From the NCBI GenBank assembly GCA_038210185.1, contig JBBQWX010000247.1, positions 1 to 5,111 on the forward strand: a stretch of 5,111 nt of DNA, read 5' to 3'. Below are positions 1 through 4,844 of the stretch, piece after piece. The notes below the pieces were generated by a model. The model ran no database searches and was not told where the DNA came from. It saw only the letters and a list, made by a program, of their open reading frames with translations. The position numbers and the translations under genes are program-made. This stretch comes from Fodinibacter sp038210185. GTDB taxonomy: Bacteria; Actinomycetota; Actinomycetes; Actinomycetales; Dermatophilaceae. The stretch's first letter is position 1. Each line of letters starts with the position of its first letter.

Positions 1-711
1 GGTCGCGGTGATCCACACGCTGTACAACCAGCCCGCGGCCACCGCGACGGCGACCAGGACCATCATGTCCAGCGTGCGGTTGCGCAGCGCCCGGTAGGCG
101 CCGTCGAAGAAGATCCAGGCCGAGTAGAACACCACCGGCAAGCTCAGCAGCAGGGCGAAGACGTCGTCACGCAACCCGAACGGCGCCGGCACCGAAAAGC
201 CAAAGAAGTCTCGGCCCATCGGCGACCACAGCGCGATTCCCACCGTCAGCACCGCCGCGACGACAAGACGGTTGCGCATGTCGCGGACCATGTCGTCCAT
301 CGACATCCCGCCGTGCCCGCCGTGCCCCATCATCTCGTGCGCCGAGTGCTCGGAATGGTCTCCGGGCGTCGCTGACCCAGGATGCGCAGCGTGGGCCTGC
401 GTCTCAGGCGCCAGGTGACCGTGATGACCTTCAGGCCCCATCGCCTCTACCGGCGCTGCCGCGACGCCCACGTCCCCGCACACGTGCATCGGCACCGAGC
501 GGCCGGCGCAGTGGTACCCGCACTCGCGCACCCACCCGGCCAGTTCGGCCACCGAAGTCACGTCCGGGTCGTAAGTAACGGTGGCGCTCTGGTTGGCTGC
601 GTTCGCCGCTACAGCCTCGACGCCGGTGCGGCGCCCGAGTGTGGCCTCGATGGCGCGCTCACTGGTCGCCCAGTGCAACCCACCAACATGCAGAACCGTG
701 GTCTCGCTCAT
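1..711 (-). CDS. Heavy-metal (copper) P-type ATPase, N-terminal part, CopB-like; runs off the left edge
   Basis: The first 237 codons of a P1B-type ATPase that would export copper across the cytoplasmic membrane. Residues 5-70 have the pattern of a heavy-metal-associated domain, but the CxxC metal site is missing: where GMxCxxC is expected the sequence is GGLHWAT. A Cys cluster follows (C64, C68, C78). Residues 91-145 form a His/Met-rich linker (H96, H97, H99, H107, H110, H119, H122, H125, H130, H133 and M127, M128, M136, M138), as in CopB-type ATPases. Three hydrophobic segments follow, at about 148-163, 183-204 and 215-234, with the usual NRTLDMMVLV stretch opening the third. The phosphorylation (DKTGT) and nucleotide-binding parts lie outside the window. 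The start is the first ATG after a GA-rich binding site (GAGAGAG at 722-728) and a CsoR-type operator, which implies copper-induced derepression. Family is clear. Cu(I) over Cu(II) or silver cannot be settled from this part. Confidence 0.9.
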   Translation of the reverse strand, partial: MSETTVLHVGGLHWATSERAIEATLGRRTGVEAVAANAANQSATVTYDPDVTSVAELAGWVRECGYHCAGRSVPMHVCGDVGVAAAPVEAMGPEGHHGHLAPETQAHAAHPGSATPGDHSEHSAHEMMGHGGHGGMSMDDMVRDMRNRLVVAAVLTVGIALWSPMGRDFFGFSVPAPFGLRDDVFALLLSLPVVFYSAWIFFDGAYRALRNRTLDMMVLVAVAVAAGWLYSVWITAT

Positions 712-757
712 GGTCCACTCGCTCTCTCGCGTTCTGTCCTTCAGCCGCACCAACGTG

Positions 758-774
758 ATACCCCCCGGGGGTAT
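758..774. promoter_or_regulatory. CsoR-type operator upstream of the ATPase gene
   Basis: A 17-base palindrome, ATACCCCC-C-GGGGGTAT, with 8-base arms around a single C. It is the G/C-tract palindrome with TA flanks that copper-sensing CsoR repressors bind. It lies 47 bases upstream of the ATPase start. Read on the minus strand, its outer TAT runs into TATCAC (760-755), a plausible -10, so bound repressor would cover the promoter. An almost identical element precedes csoR at 3545-3561. Confidence 0.85.
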
Positions 775-833
775 TCCTCGTACCTGGCTTACGGCCCGTC
801 AGGGGTCGGGGTTTGCGGCGCAACTGACCACGG

Positions 834-877
834 CTCACGGGCCGATCGTCGCGGGCGCTCGACGATCGGCCCGTGAG
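834..877. terminator. Strong hairpin, 18-bp perfect stem, possible rho-independent terminator or insulator
   Basis: The arms 834-851 and 860-877 are exact reverse complements (18 of 18) around an 8-base loop. No T-tract follows on either strand, so it is not a textbook terminator, although terminators without a U-tract are reported in high-GC actinobacteria. It sits between the end of the SHOCT/secreted-peptide unit and the ATPase promoter, both on the minus strand, where it could stop read-through. The structure is certain; the role is inferred. Confidence 0.55.
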
Positions 878-933
878 AGGCGCTGCCCGAGCGTAGTGGT
901 CGCACACCTGCTGGTCTTTTACCGTGCGCCACA

Positions 934-961
934 ACCGCCGGTGCCTTCAGGCACCGGCGGT
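934..961 (-). terminator. Hairpin terminator after the secreted-peptide gene
   Basis: A 12-bp perfect inverted repeat (arms 934-945 and 950-961) with a TTCA/TGAA tetraloop. It begins 17 bases after the TGA at 979-981 that would close the restored reading frame of the secreted peptide on the minus strand. Its position right after a stop codon makes transcription termination the natural reading. There is no poly-U run; on the minus strand only a GGTAAAAG stretch follows. Confidence 0.65.
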
Positions 962-978
962 GACGTGGTCAGCTCGAG

Positions 979-1190
979 TCAGCAGACGTGAGAGGGGTCC
1001 CACATGGAGAAGCCTTGATGCATCCCGGGATTGTGGACCCCGTCCAACCCCATGGTCTGCGCGCATTCGCGAACGTGCTGCCCTAGGCGGCAGCGTCCGA
1101 TGGTGCTGCGGATGCCGTGCCGGTGCCCAGCATCACTCCCAGCACGGCCGCCGCTCCTACTGCTCCGAACCTGGATACCCAACGTGTCAT
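979..1190 (-). pseudogene. Small secreted Cys/His/Met peptide, split by an apparent 1-base frameshift
   Basis: An AAGGAG site (1197-1202) stands 6 bases before the ATG at 1190. The first frame gives a 35-residue product that is almost entirely a signal peptide: MTRWVSR basic start, a hydrophobic core at 8-27, and an ASA cleavage site after residue 28. It then hits TAG at 1083-1085. The other half lies in the -1 frame, from 1086 down to the TGA at 979-981. It reads LGQHVREC, continues through an HNPGMHQG motif, and ends WDPSHVC. Restoring one C in GCCGCC-TAGGG would join the halves into a 70-residue secreted protein with two Cys and several His and Met, consistent with periplasmic or cell-wall metal binding. 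It lies 44 bases downstream of the SHOCT gene and is probably co-transcribed with it. The halves look like one gene, but whether the shift is a real mutation, a sequencing error or recoding is open. I do not know a family name. Confidence 0.7.
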
Positions 1191-1234
1191 CGTGCTCTCC
1201 TTGCGTCCTCGGAATGGTTCCGGTCGGCTGGAAT

Positions 1235-1480
1235 TCAGCGAACCGGCGGTAGCACGCTCTTACGGGAGCGGTACTCCTCGGCGTCGATCTCGCCGCGGGC
1301 GAACCGCTCGTCGAGAATGCGCTGCGCATCGCCGCCTGCACTGCCCACCCTGCGTGGGCTGGGGCGAACCGGCCCGCGGAACAGGGCCACGATCCCGACA
1401 ATGACCAGGGCCCAGAAGGCCACCATGACCAGCGTCATCAGGAGCCAACCTCCCGAGCCGGTCCCATATCCCCACATCAT
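1235..1480 (-). CDS. Small membrane protein with C-terminal SHOCT domain
   Basis: An 81-residue protein. After a Met/Trp/Gly-rich start (MMWGYGTGSGG) comes one hydrophobic helix at about residues 11-34, then a basic, Pro/Gly-rich linker (35-50). Residues 51-77 (DAQRILDERFARGEIDAEEY and on) match the SHOCT pattern: a short helical hairpin with a Leu-Arg-x-Gly-x-Ile-x-x-Glu-Glu-Tyr core. SHOCT domains are often at the end of small actinobacterial membrane proteins and are thought to mediate oligomerisation; no biochemical role is established for this type. The start is the first of two consecutive ATGs (1480 or 1477), preceded by AGAGAGGTGAGG at 1484-1495. A longer open frame extends upstream to 1675 but crosses this binding site and lacks family-like sequence. 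It is divergent from the response regulator and heads a unit with the secreted peptide. The motif at 1554-1573 suggests control by the neighbouring two-component system. Confidence 0.85.
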   Translation of the reverse strand: MMWGYGTGSGGWLLMTLVMVAFWALVIVGIVALFRGPVRPSPRRVGSAGGDAQRILDERFARGEIDAEEYRSRKSVLPPVR

Positions 1481-1553
1481 GTGCCTCACCTCTCTCGATG
1501 GTGCGATGAACCCAGAGTGCGCGTGCGACCCCGTGGTCCCGATCGCGTTTCCG

Positions 1554-1573
1554 TGAAGGTTCACTGAAGATCT
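1554..1573. promoter_or_regulatory. Candidate response-regulator (CopR-like) box in the divergent promoter region
   Basis: Two direct half-sites, TGAAGGTTC and TGAAGATCT, separated by AC, give an 11-bp period, the usual arrangement for OmpR/PhoB-type regulators. From memory, the CopR box of Corynebacterium glutamicum is TGAAGATTT-N2-TGAAGATTT; the half-sites here agree at 7 of 9 and 8 of 9 positions. It lies between the divergent SHOCT gene and the response regulator and could serve both. GTGAA-GG-TTCAC within it (1553-1564) is also an inverted repeat. A diverged copy occurs at 4435-4454. Confidence 0.65.
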
Positions 1574-1629
1574 CCACCGCGGAGCGCTCTGGCAGGTGAA
1601 CGCCCCAGCGCGGCTGCGACGATGAGGGC

Positions 1630-2388
1630 ATGGCTGCCAGTGACACCACCCCGACCTCGGGCCCCGGTGACGCATTTCGCTCCGACCGGGCTCCCATCCG
1701 CGCGCTCGTCGTGGAGGACGAGGTCGAGATGGCGACCGTGATCGGGAGCTACCTGGAGCGCGAGGGCTACGAGGTGCATCTCTGCCACGACGGGCTGGAC
1801 GCCGTCGAGCTGGCCAGGCAGGCCGACCCCGACGTCGTGGTCCTGGACCTGGGACTACCCGGACAGGACGGACTCGAGGTGTGCCGCCAGCTACGGACTT
1901 TCTCCGATGCGTACGTGGTCATGCTCACGGCCCGGAGCGACGAAATCGACACCGTCATCGGCCTCTCGGTGGGAGCGGACGACTACCTGACCAAACCATT
2001 CAGTCCGCGCGAGCTCGTTGCTCGCCTGCGAGCGATGCTCCGCCGCCCGCGGCCCATCGGCCAGGCGGAACGGGATGTCAGCGACATGCGGGTGTTCGGA
2101 CCGTTGACCATCGACGCCACCGGGCGGGATGTCTGGCTGCACGACGAGCCCATCGACCTTACCCGCACCGAGTTCGACCTCCTCGCAGCCTTGTCCGAGC
2201 GACCCCGGATGGCCTTCAGCAGACGCCAGTTGATCGACAAGGTGTGGGGGCAGGCGTGGGTCGGCGACGAGCACCTTGTCGATGTCCACATCGGCCATCT
2301 CCGGCGCAAGCTCGGTGACGAGGCAAACGCGTCTCGCTTCGTGCGCACCGTTCGCGGCGTGGGCTACCGGATGGGCACCGGAGAGTGA
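1630..2388 (+). CDS. OmpR/PhoB-family response regulator, probably copper-responsive
   Basis: A 252-residue DNA-binding response regulator. The receiver domain covers about residues 23-140: acidic pocket E29-D30, phosphoacceptor D73 (VVVLDLGLPG), T100 in VMLTAR, and K122 in the TKPF motif. A winged-helix effector domain covers about 150-250, with the LTRTEFDLL, VDVHIGHLRRKLG and RTVRGVGYR hallmarks of the OmpR class. About 22 poorly conserved residues precede the receiver. No other start codon exists between 1630 and the receiver, so ATG 1630 is kept even though only a badly spaced GAGGG precedes it. A GACGAT at 1618-1623 could be a -10 for a leaderless transcript. Its stop overlaps the kinase start (GTGA). 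The copper genes on both sides and the CopR-like box upstream suggest a CopR/CopS-type system with autoregulation. The signal is inferred from context. Confidence 0.93.
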   Translation: MAASDTTPTSGPGDAFRSDRAPIRALVVEDEVEMATVIGSYLEREGYEVHLCHDGLDAVELARQADPDVVVLDLGLPGQDGLEVCRQLRTFSDAYVVMLTARSDEIDTVIGLSVGADDYLTKPFSPRELVARLRAMLRRPRPIGQAERDVSDMRVFGPLTIDATGRDVWLHDEPIDLTRTEFDLLAALSERPRMAFSRRQLIDKVWGQAWVGDEHLVDVHIGHLRRKLGDEANASRFVRTVRGVGYRMGTGE

Positions 2389-3524
2389 GCACCGGCGCCT
2401 GGTTCGCGACGCGACGGGTCACCGCCGGCCTCTCCACACGGCTCCTCGTCGCCCAGAGCCTGGTGCTTCTGGCGGGGGCGGCCACATCGTGGCTGGTGGC
2501 CTCCGTCGTGGCGCCGGGAATCTTCCGTCAGCACCTTGTGCAAGCTGGTGTTGGTCACACCTCCACTGAAGGCGACCATGTCGAGCAGGCATTCGGCTCC
2601 GCCCTGCTCATCTCGATGGGCGTGGCCCTGCTGACCTCGGTCCTCATGGCGCTGATCGTGACGGGCTACTTCACCCGCCGGGTTCAACGCTCCACCGCGC
2701 AGGTCTCCCACGCCGCCGCCAAGATCGCCGACGGGCAGTTCGGTGCACGGGTTCCCAGCCCGGGACTCGGTCCCGAGTTCGACCAGCTCGCCACCACGAT
2801 CAACGACCTTGCCGAACGACTCGGCGACATCGAGGGCACCCGCCGGCGCATCCTCGCAGACCTCGCGCACGAGATGCGCACGCCGCTGGCGACCATCGAG
2901 GCCTACCTAGAGGCCCTCGAGGACGGTGTGCGGGCCTTGGACGCGGAAACGCTAGAAACCCTCCACGGCGGCACTCAACGTCTGCATCGCCTCGCCGAGG
3001 ACATCGCCGCCGTAACACGGGCCGAGGAGGGACAGCTCGACTCACGGCCGGTGCGCATCCGTCCACAAAAGCTCCTCGAGTCGGCCGCCACTGCCGCGCG
3101 CGACGCCTATGAGTCCAAACAGGTGCGTCTTGAGGTCGGGCCTGCTTTGCCACTTCCTGATGTTCACGTCGATCCAGAACGCATGGCGCAGGTCCTGGCG
3201 AACCTCTTGGAGAACGCACTGAGACACACACCGCAGGGTGGCTCGGTTCGGCTGTCGGCGACACGTCCCGACCAGCACTGGGTCGAGCTAGCCGTTGTCG
3301 ACTCCGGCGACGGGATACAGCCGGCCGATCTACCGCACATCTTCGAACGATTCTACCGAGCCGACCCCGCGCGCCGCCGCACTCCCGGCGGCAGCGGCAG
3401 CGGAATCGGACTGACGATCAGCCGGGCCCTGGTCGAGGCACACGGAGGCGGCCTGTCTGCGGCCAGTGCTGGCGAGGGCCACGGTTCCACGTTCACGATC
3501 CGACTGCCCGCAGCCGCCGGATGA
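2385..3524 (+). CDS. Two-component sensor histidine kinase, partner of the upstream regulator
   Basis: A 379-residue membrane kinase starting with GTG inside the stop of the response regulator, so the two are translationally coupled. Two membrane segments (about 18-43 and 72-96) enclose a short outer loop of about 28 residues containing H50, H58, E62, D64 and H65. A HAMP linker follows (about 97-150), then the HisKA dimerisation domain with the phosphorylated H162 in LADLAHEMRTPL. The ATP-binding domain shows the N-box (NLLENALRHTP, N273 and N277), G1 (DSGDG, 306-310), F-box (FERFYR) and G2 (GGSGSGIGL, 335-343). All catalytic motifs are present, so it should be active. The small loop leaves no room for a PAS or Cache sensor; its histidines could bind metal, which suits copper sensing at the outer membrane face, but that is inference. 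The start has a weak GGAG directly adjacent and relies on coupling. Confidence 0.93.
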   Translation: MSTGAWFATRRVTAGLSTRLLVAQSLVLLAGAATSWLVASVVAPGIFRQHLVQAGVGHTSTEGDHVEQAFGSALLISMGVALLTSVLMALIVTGYFTRRVQRSTAQVSHAAAKIADGQFGARVPSPGLGPEFDQLATTINDLAERLGDIEGTRRRILADLAHEMRTPLATIEAYLEALEDGVRALDAETLETLHGGTQRLHRLAEDIAAVTRAEEGQLDSRPVRIRPQKLLESAATAARDAYESKQVRLEVGPALPLPDVHVDPERMAQVLANLLENALRHTPQGGSVRLSATRPDQHWVELAVVDSGDGIQPADLPHIFERFYRADPARRRTPGGSGSGIGLTISRALVEAHGGGLSAASAGEGHGSTFTIRLPAAAG

Positions 3525-3544
3525 CGCTACCACCACGGGGGATT

Positions 3545-3564
3545 AAACCCCCCGGGGGTATGAT
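3545..3564 (+). promoter_or_regulatory. CsoR-type operator overlapping the -10 of the csoR-copZ promoter
   Basis: AAACCCCC-C-GGGGGTAT (3545-3561) differs from the operator at 758-774 by one base in the left flank. Its right end runs into TATGAT (3559-3564), a near-consensus -10 placed about 25-30 bases before the csoR start, so a bound repressor would block RNA polymerase. No good -35 is visible. A further GGGGG at 3537-3541, six bases before the C-run, could form an alternative hairpin with it. This arrangement predicts CsoR autorepression relieved by Cu(I). Confidence 0.85.
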
Positions 3565-3592
3565 TGAAGGAGGCAAAGGAAGGCACGCAACC

Positions 3593-3901
3593 ATGACGGA
3601 CAGCACTTCACATCCTGCCACGGTCCCGGGATACATCGACCACAAGGACGACCAGATCACCCGGCTGCGCAGGATCGAAGGCCAGGTCCGGGGTCTGCAG
3701 CGGATGGTGGAGGCCGACACGTACTGCATCGACATCCTGACCCAGGTCGCAGCTGCGAAGAAGGCGCTGGACGCCGTAGCCCTCGGGCTGCTCGACGACC
3801 ACCTTCGACACTGCATGGTGCACCATCCCGCCGACGCCGACACCATCGACGACAAGATCACCGAAGCCTCCGCGGCCATCGCTCGGCTCGTCCGAGCCTG
3901 A
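3593..3901 (+). CDS. csoR: Copper-sensing transcriptional repressor CsoR
   Basis: A 102-residue all-helical repressor of the CsoR/RcnR family. The Cu(I) ligand set is complete and correctly spaced: C45 (DTYC), H70 and C74 (HLRHC), matching C36, H61 and C65 of the Mycobacterium tuberculosis protein at identical intervals. Y44 corresponds to its second-shell Tyr. The N-terminal helix carries the basic family signature LRRIEGQVRGLQRMVE (25-40). Cu(I) binding releases the protein from G/C-tract palindromes, two of which are seen here (758-774 and 3545-3561). The start at ATG 3593 follows AAAGGAAGG (3575-3583) with 9 bases between. An in-frame ATG at 3521 overlapping the kinase stop (ATGA) would add 24 residues encoded by the operator and is unlikely. 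It is followed 41 bases later by copZ, probably in the same transcript. Confidence 0.95.
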   Translation: MTDSTSHPATVPGYIDHKDDQITRLRRIEGQVRGLQRMVEADTYCIDILTQVAAAKKALDAVALGLLDDHLRHCMVHHPADADTIDDKITEASAAIARLVRA

Positions 3902-3942
3902 CCGATCACGAACACCGCCATCGAATCCTGGAGCAGAACACC

Positions 3943-4164
3943 ATGAGCACACAGAGCTTTCCCGTCACCGGCATGACCTGTGGACACTGCGTGGAAGCCG
4001 TGAGCAGCGAAGTACGGGAGATCGCCGGAGTCACTGACGTGAATGTCGACCTGGTCGCCGGGGGCACCTCGACAGTCACCGTCACCAGCGAAGCCCACGT
4101 CAGCACCAACGACATCGCCGCTGCCCTGGACGAAGCCGGCGAGTACCAGCTCGCCTCCGCCTGA
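3943..4164 (+). CDS. copZ: CopZ-type copper chaperone (single HMA domain)
   Basis: A 73-residue protein consisting of one heavy-metal-associated domain with the ferredoxin-like beta-alpha-beta-beta-alpha-beta pattern. The Cu(I) site is GMTCGHC, with C13 and C16. It is cytosolic and is expected to hand Cu(I) to the P-type ATPase and to CsoR. GGAG at 3930-3933 stands 9 bases before the ATG. It is the second gene after csoR in the same direction, so CsoR would control it. Length is typical of free chaperones. The exporter at the left edge lacks CxxC in its own N-terminal domain, so delivery may rely on the Cys cluster or the His/Met-rich linker there. Confidence 0.94.
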   Translation: MSTQSFPVTGMTCGHCVEAVSSEVREIAGVTDVNVDLVAGGTSTVTVTSEAHVSTNDIAAALDEAGEYQLASA

Positions 4165-4434
4165 CGCGCAGTCAGACCCCTCGGACCGGAGGGCGGCCCC
4201 CGCAGCGGCTCGCACGCGAGCGCCTTCCGCACTACCAGTTGCCGCGGCGGTCACTATGAACGCGCCGCCGGCTGGATGACGCCCGAATGCGGTTGTTGCA
4301 GTCGGCATCTGGAAGGCAAAAGTCGCCGCGCGCGTGGCCGAAGAGCTGACTCCGCCGCGTGGTATTCACACTCGCCGTTGCGGCTTCTTGACACCGTCGC
4401 GGTGCCACTGTGGTCGAGGACACACCTCCCGTGC
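4165..4434. other. Intergenic stretch without a convincing gene
   Basis: No frame has both a binding site and family-like sequence. Two short stems follow copZ: CCCTC/GAGGG (4178-4193, loop 6) and GCTCG/CGAGC (4208-4221, loop 4). They might form a weak terminator, but neither is strong. TTGACA at 4388-4393 has no matching -10 at the usual distance. The plus-strand frame at 4280-4447 has fairly regular codons (WKAKVAARVAEEL) but no start, so a gene remnant is possible and unproven. Confidence 0.5.
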
Positions 4435-4527
4435 GCATGTTCAGTGAAACTTGACCAAACCTCAACGGTGACCACCGGGTGGCTCGTCGATGCTGACAGC
4501 ATCCGATGAACCTCCGAGGAGGCCCCC
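4435..4527 (+). promoter_or_regulatory. Promoter region of the glutaredoxin-CcdA unit with a second candidate response-regulator box
   Basis: The plus strand carries TTCAGTGAA-N-CTT-N-AC at 4440-4455, the same pattern found on the minus strand at 1568-1553 upstream of the SHOCT gene. In both cases the final C is 73 bases from the start codon. The gap-free alignment also shows GACCAC-N-GGGT at 4470-4480 and 1538-1528. Read on the minus strand, 4435-4454 gives two TGAA-like half-sites at an 11-bp period, each 6 of 9 matched to the CopR box as I remember it. GAGGAGG (4516-4522) is the ribosome binding site for the TTG at 4528. No clear -10 is visible. Confidence 0.55.
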
Positions 4528-4842
4528 TTGTCCACGCGCACCGACCCACCGAAGGGCGCCCCCGAGGTCACCGTGGTCGAGTCCCCCTCATGCCACTTCT
4601 GCACCGACGCACACCAAGCCCTCGATCAGCTTGCGGCCGACGGACACCCGTTCCGCGTGGTCACCCTCGACGTCCGCGAGGCGGCCGGCCAGGAGCTGAT
4701 GCGGCGGCACGGTGCGGGCATGAGCCCGCTGGTCCTCGTCAACGGCGCCTACTTCAGTCAGGGCCGACTCCCCCGCCGGAAGCTGACCAAGCTTTTTCAG
4801 CGCTCGAGCAACCACGCCATCGTCGAGTCACGCGGAGCCTGA
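4528..4842 (+). CDS. Glutaredoxin-like thiol-disulfide protein
   Basis: A 104-residue protein with a thioredoxin-fold layout. After an N-terminal tail, strand one (VTVVES) leads to the redox motif CHFC (C22, C25), helix one, a second strand (FRVVTLDV), and the cis-proline loop MSPLVLVNG (P67) that packs against the active site. A short strand and a basic C-terminal helix (LPRRKLTKLF) follow. No signal peptide is visible, so it should act in the cytoplasm, reducing disulfides or exchanging thiols with a partner. The partner is probably the CcdA-like membrane protein two bases downstream, which needs a thioredoxin-like electron donor. The start is TTG, chosen because GAGGAGG lies 5 bases before it and no ATG is available; the next in-frame GTG would delete part of strand one. 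The substrate is unknown; the context suggests copper-related thiol repair. Confidence 0.85.
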   Translation: MSTRTDPPKGAPEVTVVESPSCHFCTDAHQALDQLAADGHPFRVVTLDVREAAGQELMRRHGAGMSPLVLVNGAYFSQGRLPRRKLTKLFQRSSNHAIVESRGA

Positions 4843-4844
4843 CC

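Noticed and set aside
834..877. Perfect inverted repeat considered as terminal repeats of a mobile element
   Set aside because: The arms are only 8 bases apart with no transposase or target duplication, so it is a hairpin rather than an insertion sequence end.
382..991. Long plus-strand frames over the ATPase start and intergenic region
   Set aside because: They are antisense to a clear P-type ATPase, have Arg/Pro-rich compositional sequence, no binding site, and one runs through the operator and hairpin.
924..1556. 210-codon plus-strand frame opposite the SHOCT and secreted-peptide genes
   Set aside because: It is a high-GC shadow: the opposite strand carries ribosome binding sites, a membrane helix, a SHOCT domain and a signal peptide.
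1235..1675. Longer version of the SHOCT gene starting at 1675
   Set aside because: The extension crosses the ribosome binding site, the candidate regulator box and the divergent promoter, and its sequence resembles no domain.
3528..3544. TACCACCACGGGGGATT considered as an additional CsoR site
   Set aside because: It matches the operator at only about 11 of 17 positions, mainly through the G-run, and lacks symmetry.
4388..4416. TTGACA considered as a -35 of the glutaredoxin promoter
   Set aside because: At 17-18 bases spacing the sequence is TGGTCG, not a -10, and the position is upstream of the candidate regulator box.
4280..4447. Plus-strand open frame with protein-like stretch WKAKVAARVAEEL
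   Set aside because: It has no start codon near a binding site and no family could be recognised; possible remnant only.
4232..4604. Minus-strand frames opposite the intergenic region and glutaredoxin gene
   Set aside because: No binding site, no recognisable domain, and overlap with the glutaredoxin gene on the other strand.
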